Source of the DNA: an uncultured Bacteroidales bacterium
Lineage (GTDB): Bacteria; Bacteroidota; Bacteroidia; Bacteroidales; FEN-979
Reading direction: 5' to 3'
DNA length: 64,000 nt
NCBI GenBank assembly: GCA_903959905.1
Contig: CAJBYO010000053.1
Span: forward strand, 1 to 64,000
Below, one piece after another: positions 34,608-44,100 of this stretch; position 1 is the first letter of the stretch; each line of letters opens with the position of its first letter. The notes beneath the pieces are model-generated. The model was not told the DNA's origin, ran no database searches, and saw nothing but the letters and a program-made list of their open reading frames with translations. Both the position numbers and the translations under genes were made by a program.

Positions 34608-36071
34608 CTACCTGAGCACACTCATCACCAGGGGCAGCACATACCAGCAGAACAGGGAAATCACGGCGATGCTGATCAGGTTCATCACGAAACCCGCCTT
34701 CAGCATGTCTTTCAGTTTGATGAACCCGCTGCTGAAAACGATCGCATTGGGAGGGGTTCCCATGGGCATCATGGCTGCGGCGCTGGCTGCCAGCGTCATG
34801 GGGAGTCCGAGCATCAGCGGATCCAGGTGAAGCGCATCGGCCAGGGCGGCCAGAACAGGCGCCAGCACGATCACCTGCGCCACGTTGCTCATCAGTTCAC
34901 TGAGGAAGATGGAGATTACTACCACCATCAATACCAGGGCAAATCCTCCCATGTGGCTGAAGCCAGCCAGCCAGTTTCCTATCTGCTCCATCACGCCCAC
35001 TTTTTCAAGGGAAGCCGCGAGTGCAATACCGCCGCCGAACAGCAACAGAATGCCCCAGGCCATCCGCGAGGTGTCTTCCCATGTCAGGAGCATTTTGGGT
35101 TTGTGCTCCTCCGTTGTCCCGCTGGGGATGGCAAACAGGGTGAGTGCACCCATGAGGGCGATCATGCTGTCGTCGAGCCGAAAAAGTTTGAGGCCATTGA
35201 ACAGGTCTTTGGTGATCCAGAGGGTGGCGGTGGCTAGGAAAACGGCAAGCACCCTTTTTTCAGCGACTGACAGCCGTCCAAGGCCTTTGATCTCCTGGTG
35301 AATGAAGGTGGTGGCCTCTTTGCTGCTCTTTATCCGGTTTGGAAACATCCATTTGGTGAGCACAATATACAAAGCCGCCAGCAGGATCAAAGCCAGCGGG
35401 GTGCAGATGATCATCCAGTCAAGGAACTGAACGGTATACCCGTATTTTTTTTCGATGATGCCGATGAATGCCACGTTTGGCGGCGTGCCTATGATGGTGG
35501 CCATGCCGCCGATGTTGCTCGCATAGGCGATCACAAGCATAAGGGCCAGGGAAAAGTTGTGCAGGCCCGGGCCGGGTTTTTCGTGTTCTTTCATCACCAC
35601 GATCACACTGAGCGCGATCGGGAACATCATCATGGTGGTGGCGGTGTTGCTGAGCCACATGCTGATGAAGCCGGTGGCAATGATAAAGCCGAGGATGATC
35701 CTGTCGCCGCTGGTGCCGGTGTGTTTCACGATCTGCAGGGCGATCCGCTTGTGCAGCTTCCATTTTTCGATGGCCAGGCCGATCAGGAAACCGCCCAGAA
35801 ATAAAAAGACGACAGGGTTGCTGTAGGACTTTGATACCTCTTCTATGGTTCCTATCTTGAGCAACGGGTGAAGGATCAGCGGCACCAGCGCAACAACTGG
35901 CATGGGCAACGCCTCGGTAACCCACCACACGATCATGAGTACGGCCACAGCCACGGCCTTGCAGGCATCCGGTTTCAGGGCAAAGGGGTTGAAGGAAAAT
36001 GCGGCCAGGGCCAGCACCACGCCGAGTAAAATGGAAAACCAATGTTGATTTTTTTTCATCAGATTTGTCAT
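34608..36071 (-). CDS. DASS-family (SLC13-like) anion symporter
   Basis: 487 residues with about 11-12 membrane segments. Signatures: VTEALPMPVVALVPL (about 51-65), LGGFLIGLAIEKW, first SNT motif at 141-143 (WLSNTATTMMMFPIA), second LMSNVAQVIVLAP, and PMGTPPNAIVFSSGFI near the end. These are the two substrate/sodium-binding loops of the divalent anion:Na+ symporters (dicarboxylates, sulfate or phosphate). Met5 (MKKNQHWF) is an alternative start. It is followed in the same frame by the PepSY-like remnant and preceded by the hairpin at 36075. Inner-membrane importer; substrate not decidable by eye. Confidence 0.93.
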   Translation of the reverse strand: MTNLMKKNQHWFSILLGVVLALAAFSFNPFALKPDACKAVAVAVLMIVWWVTEALPMPVVALVPLILHPLLKIGTIEEVSKSYSNPVVFLFLGGFLIGLAIEKWKLHKRIALQIVKHTGTSGDRIILGFIIATGFISMWLSNTATTMMMFPIALSVIVVMKEHEKPGPGLHNFSLALMLVIAYASNIGGMATIIGTPPNVAFIGIIEKKYGYTVQFLDWMIICTPLALILLAALYIVLTKWMFPNRIKSSKEATTFIHQEIKGLGRLSVAEKRVLAVFLATATLWITKDLFNGLKLFRLDDSMIALMGALTLFAIPSGTTEEHKPKMLLTWEDTSRMAWGILLLFGGGIALAASLEKVGVMEQIGNWLAGFSHMGGFALVLMVVVISIFLSELMSNVAQVIVLAPVLAALADALHLDPLMLGLPMTLAASAAAMMPMGTPPNAIVFSSGFIKLKDMLKAGFVMNLISIAVISLFCWYVLPLVMSVLR

Positions 36072-36074
36072 TTT

Positions 36075-36164
36075 CTCCGTGGTTCTCTGTGTCTTCTCTG
36101 TGTACCTCTGTGTAACAAATTTATCACACAGAGGTACACGGAGAAGACACAGAGGGCCACAGAG
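36075..36164. repeat. hairpin of CACAGAG words between transporter and acetyltransferase
   Basis: The left arm 36075-36113 and right arm 36126-36164 pair with few mismatches around a 12-base loop; the inner ACCTCTGTGT/ACACAGAGGT is perfect. It uses the same word as the hairpin at 31086. It lies four bases downstream of the acetyltransferase stop and four bases upstream of the transporter start, so it is probably the acetyltransferase terminator. Confidence 0.75.
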
Positions 36165-36167
36165 GTG

Positions 36168-37019
36168 TTATCCAAGTTCAAAACTTGTTACGCCGTACAA
36201 ACGGTTCAACGGCAATACAGGTTGTGGACCTTTATACATCCGCGCTGTTTCAAATGAAGCTGTCATACCGTGGCGCTTCACCAGGTCAACGGCAGCAAGA
36301 TTGACTTCCGGAATATCTAAAAAAACAGGAGAACCTCCCGGTGTATTTGATTTCAAAGCAGTGAACAGCCTGTCCGCCATCTCCGGGCTGTCGGCAAACA
36401 ATGGCCCGATTTTAAAACCGGAGCGGCAGGAGCGGATGACCCCGTAACCGGCCAGCTTTTCATTTTTCAATATCCCAAGCGCCGAACTGTCTGGCTGACT
36501 GATCCATCCACGCAGGAACTGTTTCCGGCCGGTGGGGGAAAACTGCTGGTCGTATGCACACACTTCGTCAAACGGAATGGCCGATAATAGGATCATCTCC
36601 GCACTGGCCGGGATGGTCCCGCCGCCCGATCCCTGGTACCTGACATTGCGGTATGCAAGTTCAAAACCCGACTTCCTGTAATTATCCTGCTGGGCAACTA
36701 CGCCATCAAGGCCTACAGTGCGGCCCGCGAGATATTCCAGCCCAGCATTCCAGGTTTGTATGCCATAGCCCTTGCCCCTGTAGTCCGGATAAACGATATA
36801 GAATCCAAGAAAGCCGAAATGTTCGCCATACTTCACCACCGAGATGGTTGCAACAGGCATGCCGTCAAGCAGCCCGACCAGGAACCCGGCGGGGTCGGCA
36901 GCATGGAAGCAATCAGCATCGTGGAGGCCGGGGTTCCACCCTTCCTTTGCAGCCCAGTCAACAGCGATGTCCAACTCTTCGCGGGTCATCGTCCGGATGG
37001 TGAAATTCTTATTCTGCAT
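36168..37019 (-). CDS. GNAT-family N-acetyltransferase, two-domain
   Basis: 283 residues, cytoplasmic. The N-terminal GNAT fold (about 5-135) has the acetyl-CoA loop DYRGKGYGIQTW (Q/R-x-x-G-x-G/A type, near 79-90) after the strands ISVVKYGEHFGFLGFYIV. The C-terminal half (about 150-280) fits the second, degenerate GNAT-like domain (Acetyltransf_18 type) found on YitH-like proteins: LRGWISQPDSSALGILKN, GYGVIRSCRSGFKIGPL, FLDIPEVN. The substrate is unknown. It is alone between two hairpins (36075, 37174). Confidence 0.88.
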   Translation of the reverse strand: MQNKNFTIRTMTREELDIAVDWAAKEGWNPGLHDADCFHAADPAGFLVGLLDGMPVATISVVKYGEHFGFLGFYIVYPDYRGKGYGIQTWNAGLEYLAGRTVGLDGVVAQQDNYRKSGFELAYRNVRYQGSGGGTIPASAEMILLSAIPFDEVCAYDQQFSPTGRKQFLRGWISQPDSSALGILKNEKLAGYGVIRSCRSGFKIGPLFADSPEMADRLFTALKSNTPGGSPVFLDIPEVNLAAVDLVKRHGMTASFETARMYKGPQPVLPLNRLYGVTSFELG

Positions 37020-37173
37020 GAGGCTTGCTGTTTTGTTTGGTTCTGAAAGTTAACGGCGACAGGCATACAGGCCGGTCAAAATGCCGGGAATCCTGATAAA
37101 AATACAAAGAAATGTAATATGATCGGTTACTGCGAAACAATCGGAACAGATTCCGGGAGGATGATAGTTGGCC

Positions 37174-37206
37174 AGACCTTCCAGGTTTTTAAAACCTGGA
37201 AGGTCT
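37174..37206. terminator. 16-bp palindromic terminator
   Basis: AGACCTTCCAGGTTTT (37174-37189) pairs perfectly with AAAACCTGGAAGGTCT (37191-37206), leaving a one-base centre. It stands 19 bp after the 1794-residue gene, with a T-run inside the stem. It is a probable terminator and resembles a dispersed hairpin often met in Bacteroidota genomes. Confidence 0.75.
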
Positions 37207-37225
37207 TCTCCAGTGAGACAGGCGT

Positions 37226-40200
37226 TTAGTCCCTGACGCACCGTACCGGGAAACCATTGTTTCGCAAGGCAGAATAGCTGGAAATACTGGGATTGATATC
37301 ATTCAGACCACGGGCAACCACCCTCAAGATGCCGCCAGGACTCACCGTGGAGGTCCAGAAAAAGGTTCCTGAGAACCCCGGGGGCATAAATGACCAGCTG
37401 GAATTCTGATAAAACATGCCGCTGGTTTTTCCGTGAAATCCGTATGCCGGGTTCGGATCGAGCAGGCTCCATCCGGCAAGCCCGGGTCCCTGGTAGTAAT
37501 CCGACAACATGGCCCAGTCGGCCTCCGTCGCCACATGCCATTCGGGCGGACAAAGCCCCTGCCTTCCTTCTGCGGCGGAATTATCTGCGGGCAGGAAGGC
37601 CATCAGTTCGTCCCATTGATAAACGCCCCCCGATTCGGCACATTTGGAGATGTCGTTTCCCTGGCAGTATTTCTCAACAACGCAGTTGTCGGTCTGGGCG
37701 TAATTCCCGTGGATATAACTGCCGTAATTCAGGTTGGTGGCCATCCAGCACCGTTGCACCGCCCCTGAAACAATTTCAAAGGTGGGATATGCCTGCTGGT
37801 CGCGCAGGTCGGTAAGCATGTTCTTGCAGATAAAATTGGACGCGTCAAACACTTTAAGCGGTTTGGTTTTTATTGCCAGGCAGCCGTACTGGTTGGTGTA
37901 AGCATAGGAAACGAGGTGATCGGTTCCCGCCCCGACAGTGGAAGGGTCAAGGATTCCTGTGGACAGAGGTAACCCGTCAAGGCTGTAAACTCCGCTTGCA
38001 GGGATGCCGCCTTTCAGTCTGAATGGCTTTGCCCCGCGGGTGGTGACCGTATCATTGCAAGTCTGCAGCGCAACAACAGGCTTCGGGTTGACAGTAATAT
38101 TTTTATATCCTGAGAAGTTCCCGTTTCCGCAGTTGCTCCCGGGCCTGAAACGGATGCCCAGGCTGCCGGTATAGCCTTCAATGATGGAAAGCAATGCCAT
38201 GGTGCTGGTTCCGCTGATGGTTCCCGAACCGGGTGGATTTATCTCCCAGGTAAAAGCTGTTGCCAATGGATCTGCTCCCGTCAGCAGGTATGAAATATTC
38301 TGATCAGCCTCGCACACAACGGCCGGACCACTGATGGTTCCGGAAGGCAAAGGAAGCGGGATGACATGGAGGTTGGAGGTGGCTGAACCGGCACACCCGT
38401 TTGCATCGCTGTACTGGTAGGTAATAACGTGATTTCCTGCACCGGATGACGGGTCAAATGTACCAGTTGATGTGTTTACACCAATACCGGAATAGCTGCC
38501 TCCTGCAGGTGTTCCGCCATTTAGAGAATAGGGAGGTACAGTGATGCAAACAGGTGCTATTGACAGCTGTACAACCGGGAGCGGGTTGACCGTAAGTGTG
38601 CTGGTTGCTGTGTTGGTGCATCCGTTCAGGTCGGTAAAAGTGTAGGTTATCACATGAGGGCCGGCGCCTGATGACGGGTCAAAAAACCCTGTTGCGGAAT
38701 TGACACCCTGACCGGAAAAGCTTCCTCCCGAAGGGTTTCCGCCGGTTAACGGGAAAGGTTGTGCTGAAATGCAAACCGCATTCTGGGCCGCAAGCTGAAC
38801 GACGGGCAGCGGATGCACGATGAGTGGTTGCAAAGCCGTATCCGCACACCCGTTCAGATCGGTGTAGGTATACGTTATTGTGTATGTTCCTGTTCCTGTT
38901 GAGGGATCAAAAAACCCGGTCAACGAATTGACCCCCGGGCCAGAATAACTTCCTCCTGCCGGGTTTCCGCCTGCAAGTTGAAAAGGAGAGGCTGAAACAC
39001 AAACCGAAGATTGGGTTGCAAGTTGAACGGACGGCAGCGGGTTGACAACCAGTGTTTTGGAGTCAGTGTTTGAACAGCCGTTCGCGTCGGTGTAAGCGTA
39101 TGTAATGACATGTGCTCCCGTTCCCGACGACGGATCAAAAAAACCTGTCAGCGAATTGACCCCCGACCCTGAAAAGGTTCCGCCTGCCGGGGTTCCGCCC
39201 GAAAGCGGGTACGGTGCTGCGGTGATACATGCTGAAGCCTGGGTTGCCAGTTGAACCACCGGATCGGCAAATACGGTCAGTGTTTTTGATCCGGTATTGC
39301 TGCAGCCGTTTGCATCGGTGTAGCTGTAGGTGATCGTGTGAGGCCCGACGCCTGTTGATGGATCAAAAAAACCGGTTGAAGAGTTTACGCCTGGCCCTGA
39401 ATAGGTGCCGCCTGCCGGTGATCCGCAGGTTAAAAGAAATGGCTGTGCGGAAACACAAACACCGTCCTGGCCAGCCATCGTAATGACCGGGAAAGAGTAA
39501 ACAGTCAGGGTTTTCGAAGCGGTGTTGGTGCATCCGTTTGCATCGGTATAACTGTAAGTGATGAGGTGCGGACCTGCCCCGGAAGCAGGATCAAAGTAAC
39601 CCGTCAGTGAATTCACGCCGGGCCCCGACCAGGTACCTCCGGATGGGGTTCCCCCGGTTAACGGGAAAGGCGGAATGGTAATACAAACCGCGTCAGGATC
39701 TGCCAGCTGCACGGAAGGCAGGGGATAAACATCAAGGGGCTGACTGGCCTCGTTGAAACAACTGCTTGAATTGGTGTAGGTGTAGGTGATGGTATGAAGC
39801 CCGGTTCCCGACGACGGGTCAAAAAAACCTGTGAGTGAATTGACCCCGAACCCCGAATAAACACCCCCTGCCGGCGTGCCTCCGCTGAGTGGAAAGGGCG
39901 CAGCAGAGGCGCATACCGCACCCTGGATCCCGAGCTGAACCGTGGGTGTAATATTCACGGTAATTGTCTGGATATCAGTGCCGGAACATCCGTTTGCATC
40001 GGAATAGTTGTAGGTAATCTGATGCGGCCCCAAACCGGAAGCCGGATCAAAAATACCGGTGGCGGAATTGACGCCCGGTCCTGAATAGGTACCCCCGGCC
40101 GGTGTTCCGCCTGTTAACTGGAATGGCGGGTCGGTGATACAGGATGTTGGCGGCACGACCAGCTGAACAACCGGAGCGGAGTAAACAGTTAGTATTTTGA

Positions 40201-42610
40201 ATGCCAGGTTGGTGCAGCTGTTTCCATCGGTATAGGTGTAGGTGATCTGATGCCCCCCGATGCCGATGGACGGGTCAAAATAGCCGGTCAGCGAATTTAC
40301 GCCCGTTCCGGAATAGGTACCACCGGCCGGTGTGCCGCCTGTTAGCGGGAAGGGCGGAACAGTAATGCAAACCGACGGCTGCGCTGCAAGCAGAACCACC
40401 GGAAGTGCGTAAACCGTGAGTATTTTCGATGCGGATGCTGAACAGCCATTCAGGTCAGTGAAGGTGTATGAGATAAAGTGCCCGCCTGCCCCGGAGGATG
40501 GTGTGAAGATCCCGGTAAGGGAATTGACCCCGAATCCGGCATACGTTCCGCCGGCAGGGGATCCTCCGGTTAAAGGATAAGGCGGAACTGAGATGCAAAC
40601 GGAGGCCTGTGTAGCCAAGGTAACCACAGGAGGTGCGTTAACCGTAAGTGTTTTTGATGCAGTGCCGGTGCAGTTGCTGGCATCCGTAAAGGTGTAGGTG
40701 ATCAGGTGAGGCCCCACGCCGGAGGCAGGGTCGAAGTAACCGGTTAATGAATTAACGCCCGGTCCGGAATAAATACCTCCTGAAGGGCTTCCTCCCGAAA
40801 GCGCGAATGGAGCCAGGTTTGAACACGTTGAGGCCGGCTGCGCCAGGGTTACCGTTGGTGTGGGATGCACAGTAACTGTAGTTGATGTGCTGGCGGTGCA
40901 GGCATTGTTGCCGGTCACCGTAACGCTGTATGTGCCGCCGGAGCCGACGGTAATTGACTGTGTAGTGGCCCCCGTAGACCAAAGGTAGGCATTGAAAGTT
41001 CCGTTAACGGTAAGCGATTCCGATCCACCCTGGCAGAAGCTTGTCACCCCGCTGATTACAGGAACGGGGGCAGGATAGTTGAAAAGTTGCACCGAATCGG
41101 TCAGGATACATCCATGGTCATCAACAGCCACGGAATATAAACCGGGATTGGTGACCAGCAGCACCTGGTTGCCGGAGGAGTAAGGGGCCCCGTTGAAAAA
41201 CCATTGATAACTCAGCCGGTTGGGGCCTGCATCAAAGGAGACAGGGGTTCCGGGACAAACAGTCTGGTCAGGCCCCAGGTTGAGGCTGGCGAAATCAGAG
41301 AAATAGCCGTAGGAACAGCCCGATTGCCCGTTGTCATACGTGTGGATAATGCCCATGTGGAAAATATCCTGGGAATTGGTCAGAAAGTGTGCTCCCACAG
41401 GCAGAGAGGCCGTGGTAAAGCTGATCCTGGCATAAACATAGGCAGGGTTGCCGGGCACCGATGAAAACATGGCGGCTGTTACCAGCGTGGAACTTCCGTC
41501 AAGCGTAAAGAAACCCTGGGCACCTGCTTTGGTAAGCAGGATCATCTGGAACGACCAGGCAGTGGTTCTGACAAACGCAACCTGCGTTGACCCGGTACAG
41601 TTCATGGCAGGCAGCAGGGAAGAGCCGGCTTCACAGCCGTAGCCTGTAACATGCCAGAGGTAAGCCGGCTTGTCGGTCGTAACGGAGGAGCATAAATTGG
41701 TGGAATTCATGCTGAAATTGTAAGAATATCCAGCATTGAGGATGGCAGCTGCAAAACCGTTCACGTTCACCTGGGTATTGTCCTCGGTGGCCATCACAAA
41801 AACCTGGTCGTTGACCGTGTTTGTATATCCGCGAACCACAATGTATTCCTTCCCGATGATATTGATTGGCACGATCTGATCGCCGGTAAGGTCCTGGCAG
41901 TTCTGCCCCGGAAAACGGTCTGAATCGTCCTTTACGGTGATGGAAATCGGTTTGTCGGAAGTAACCTTCGACCCCATCAGGTGGTCACTGGCAGTTTGCC
42001 CGACAGCCTGAGCGCTGTAAACCTGACCTTTGTTGAGGATAATGGGAAAGGGAACACCTGCAGCGTGCCCGACAATGTTTTTCCTGGGATTGATGGTAAT
42101 GGTCGTGTTATCTTCAGAAGCCACGATGTCAAATGAATTATAGGCGTCGGGAGTGAAGGAGAGTTCGTTGCTCAGCACACTCTGGGAGGGAATGTAAAAG
42201 GAAGTGCCGAGTGCGTTGTTCCCTTTCAGTGTAAATATTTCAGGATTCAGGTTGTTCGCCACCTCATAGTATGCCGTGATCGGGGAACTTGCATGAATAT
42301 GCAACCCCAGGTTCAGGATTGAATTGGGCGGCTTGCTTTCAACCTGCAGTTTAAAAGCGGTGAGGTCGACAGATACCGTTGAATTGGATGGGATGTAAAC
42401 CGTGATGGGCGGAAAGTTGGCAACGGTATTGGCTGGTTCAGAAACCGTAACCGTTGAGCTCTGGCTGAAAGAGGTGAGCCTTAAATAGATGGGCTGGTCA
42501 CCGTGGCCGGAGGTTACTTCCGGTGCAGCAAACCAGAAATCCAGGTTTGTTTGCCCAACCGTCAAAAAGGGAAGCAAAACCAGCAGCGAAAAAAGGAAAA
42601 CCCGCTTCAA
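37226..42610 (-). CDS. giant surface protein: IgGFc-binding head, 11 repeats, Fib_succ_major tail
   Basis: 1794 residues. Signal peptide 1-19 (LTVGQ). Residues 20-450 match the IgGFc_binding-type N-terminal domain (FWFAAPEVTSGHGDQPIYLR, ASEDNTTI, DKPISITVKDD). Two Ig/PKD-like domains follow (CPGTPVSFDAG, CQGGSESLTV). About 585-1410 holds eleven 76-residue repeats (VCI..PPFPLTGGTPAGGTYS, GPGVNSLTGFFDPSSG, HVITYTYTDANGC), each with two cysteines. After a PKD-like insert and one decayed repeat comes a Fibrobacter-type 'Fib_succ_major' domain (CWMATNLNYG, CPPEWHVATEADW, FPVRCVRD). No T9SS domain is seen, so how it is anchored is open. Likely adhesin. The 228-bp DNA repeats invite recombination. 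Confidence 0.9.
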   Translation of the reverse strand: MKRVFLFSLLVLLPFLTVGQTNLDFWFAAPEVTSGHGDQPIYLRLTSFSQSSTVTVSEPANTVANFPPITVYIPSNSTVSVDLTAFKLQVESKPPNSILNLGLHIHASSPITAYYEVANNLNPEIFTLKGNNALGTSFYIPSQSVLSNELSFTPDAYNSFDIVASEDNTTITINPRKNIVGHAAGVPFPIILNKGQVYSAQAVGQTASDHLMGSKVTSDKPISITVKDDSDRFPGQNCQDLTGDQIVPINIIGKEYIVVRGYTNTVNDQVFVMATEDNTQVNVNGFAAAILNAGYSYNFSMNSTNLCSSVTTDKPAYLWHVTGYGCEAGSSLLPAMNCTGSTQVAFVRTTAWSFQMILLTKAGAQGFFTLDGSSTLVTAAMFSSVPGNPAYVYARISFTTASLPVGAHFLTNSQDIFHMGIIHTYDNGQSGCSYGYFSDFASLNLGPDQTVCPGTPVSFDAGPNRLSYQWFFNGAPYSSGNQVLLVTNPGLYSVAVDDHGCILTDSVQLFNYPAPVPVISGVTSFCQGGSESLTVNGTFNAYLWSTGATTQSITVGSGGTYSVTVTGNNACTASTSTTVTVHPTPTVTLAQPASTCSNLAPFALSGGSPSGGIYSGPGVNSLTGYFDPASGVGPHLITYTFTDASNCTGTASKTLTVNAPPVVTLATQASVCISVPPYPLTGGSPAGGTYAGFGVNSLTGIFTPSSGAGGHFISYTFTDLNGCSASASKILTVYALPVVLLAAQPSVCITVPPFPLTGGTPAGGTYSGTGVNSLTGYFDPSIGIGGHQITYTYTDGNSCTNLAFKILTVYSAPVVQLVVPPTSCITDPPFQLTGGTPAGGTYSGPGVNSATGIFDPASGLGPHQITYNYSDANGCSGTDIQTITVNITPTVQLGIQGAVCASAAPFPLSGGTPAGGVYSGFGVNSLTGFFDPSSGTGLHTITYTYTNSSSCFNEASQPLDVYPLPSVQLADPDAVCITIPPFPLTGGTPSGGTWSGPGVNSLTGYFDPASGAGPHLITYSYTDANGCTNTASKTLTVYSFPVITMAGQDGVCVSAQPFLLTCGSPAGGTYSGPGVNSSTGFFDPSTGVGPHTITYSYTDANGCSNTGSKTLTVFADPVVQLATQASACITAAPYPLSGGTPAGGTFSGSGVNSLTGFFDPSSGTGAHVITYAYTDANGCSNTDSKTLVVNPLPSVQLATQSSVCVSASPFQLAGGNPAGGSYSGPGVNSLTGFFDPSTGTGTYTITYTYTDLNGCADTALQPLIVHPLPVVQLAAQNAVCISAQPFPLTGGNPSGGSFSGQGVNSATGFFDPSSGAGPHVITYTFTDLNGCTNTATSTLTVNPLPVVQLSIAPVCITVPPYSLNGGTPAGGSYSGIGVNTSTGTFDPSSGAGNHVITYQYSDANGCAGSATSNLHVIPLPLPSGTISGPAVVCEADQNISYLLTGADPLATAFTWEINPPGSGTISGTSTMALLSIIEGYTGSLGIRFRPGSNCGNGNFSGYKNITVNPKPVVALQTCNDTVTTRGAKPFRLKGGIPASGVYSLDGLPLSTGILDPSTVGAGTDHLVSYAYTNQYGCLAIKTKPLKVFDASNFICKNMLTDLRDQQAYPTFEIVSGAVQRCWMATNLNYGSYIHGNYAQTDNCVVEKYCQGNDISKCAESGGVYQWDELMAFLPADNSAAEGRQGLCPPEWHVATEADWAMLSDYYQGPGLAGWSLLDPNPAYGFHGKTSGMFYQNSSWSFMPPGFSGTFFWTSTVSPGGILRVVARGLNDINPSISSYSALRNNGFPVRCVRD

Positions 42611-42677
42611 ATTAGGTAGTCTAAGTCAGTGGGTGCAAAGGTACGAAATAATACTGCGTGGAGGATGGTAAGGCATT

Positions 42678-43589
42678 TTACCTGATCCCTTTAGCAGCAA
42701 GCAATTTCTTGATTTCCGGCATCATCTCCCGTGCGGCATTCACCCCGGCATCAAACATGGGCTGGTTGTATTTGTCGCTCAGGTAGGGCATTCCATGCAG
42801 GTTGGGGACAATCAGGATGTCGGCCTGACTCATGCGCAACCGGTTCAGGTTGCGCATGACCACGCTGGCGACACGGTGCGACACGTTTTTTCGGTTTTTG
42901 ATCACCGGTACAGTATCAAAATCATGCATCACATCCACGGCAATGATAACCGTTGCCCCGTATTCTTTTGCCACATCGGCAGCCACATTATCCATAATCC
43001 CGCCGTCCACAAATGTTTTGCCATACATCTTAACCGGAACGAAAATACCCGGTATGGCACACGATGCGTTTACCGACGGCGCCAGTGGCCCCGAAGCCAG
43101 CACCACCGGTTCCCCCTTTATGAGGTCGGCTGTGATGGCGGCAAACGGGATCTTTGTCTCCTCAATGTTTTTGACTGAAGTATTCCTGGTGATAAATTCC
43201 TGCAAATTCTCCCCTGAGATATAACCCAGTTTGGAATAGGTTAGCGAGGGATTGAGAATATCTTTTGATCGGGTTGAGTTCATGAGCGGATATAGACTGT
43301 CAACATGCGGATTGTCGGCATAAAGTGCCCCGATCAGGCTTCCGGCACTGGTTCCGATGATCAGGTCGATGGGAATTTTTTCCTCCTCAAGAACCTTTAG
43401 CACCCCCACATGTGCAATTCCGCGGAAGGCCCCCCCGCCAAGTACCAGTGCCACCCGGGGAGGATGTACCAGCTTTCTTGCCGGTGGCATAACGGCCGGG
43501 TCGCTGACCACCATGAATTTTTCGGAACAACCTGTAAACATTACAACCAGGAACATCAGCGGAATAAGAAGGATAGATTTAATAATCAT
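42678..43589 (-). CDS. patatin-like phospholipase lipoprotein
   Basis: 303 residues. Lipoprotein signal with lipobox VMFTGC (Cys21). The patatin/RssA fold carries the oxyanion loop GGGAFRG (51-57), nucleophile Ser81 in GTSAGS, and the catalytic Asp195 in FVDGGIMDN. All three active elements are intact, so it should be a serine acyl-hydrolase on lipids at the outer or inner membrane. The family in Bacteroidota is often a stand-alone lipoprotein. It is 67 bp upstream of the giant protein on the same strand and could be co-transcribed with it. Confidence 0.92.
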   Translation of the reverse strand: MIIKSILLIPLMFLVVMFTGCSEKFMVVSDPAVMPPARKLVHPPRVALVLGGGAFRGIAHVGVLKVLEEEKIPIDLIIGTSAGSLIGALYADNPHVDSLYPLMNSTRSKDILNPSLTYSKLGYISGENLQEFITRNTSVKNIEETKIPFAAITADLIKGEPVVLASGPLAPSVNASCAIPGIFVPVKMYGKTFVDGGIMDNVAADVAKEYGATVIIAVDVMHDFDTVPVIKNRKNVSHRVASVVMRNLNRLRMSQADILIVPNLHGMPYLSDKYNQPMFDAGVNAAREMMPEIKKLLAAKGIR

Positions 43590-44100
43590 ATGGGATGGGA
43601 TTTCATCGTTAAAACCGGGTGTAAAATTACAGGATAAAATGTGTCGGGGGTCCGCATGACCGGTTTTTTCATCGGATTTGCTTTGAGATGGTTTTAGACC
43701 ACTTTTCCTGGAAGGCAGTCAGGTCATTATTTTTAACTCCCGGGAAGTGTCTGCCTGATCGCGACAGATTAATAAAGTACAAACTGAAGAACCCACAATT
43801 CTATGACCATATATTAGCATAACATGCATGTTGCATCCGGGCACTCTGATGTTAATTTATTCACGCAGTCCCCCGCTCCATGGCAGGGCACATACAGGCA
43901 GGTCGTATATCTTGTTCAAAAAGAGACTGATAACCGCATAAAACTTTACCGCTTTGCAGTTCGGGAAATAATTTGATTGTTTGTTTCTTAACAGGTTAAT
44001 CTGGACTAAATCTTGCATTACTTTTGCAAAAAAGGGGCCATCCGGTCATGACCGGCGCCCGAAAAAGTCAATGTTTTTTACAAACTTAAGCCAATCACAA
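43590..44100. other. intergenic region between divergent patatin and protease genes
   Basis: 511 bases with no gene that I can support. A TACTTTTG box at 44019-44026 fits the Bacteroidota -7 consensus for the protease gene, with a leader of about 70 bases, but no TTTG stands 19-21 bases upstream. Upstream frames from 43981 are open but start outside any signal peptide, so I reject them as part of the protein. Confidence 0.4.

Noticed and set aside
35298..35804. Plus-strand frame of 168 codons opposite the DASS transporter
   Set aside because: It is a histidine/aspartate-rich antisense shadow of membrane segments. The opposite strand has all DASS motifs.
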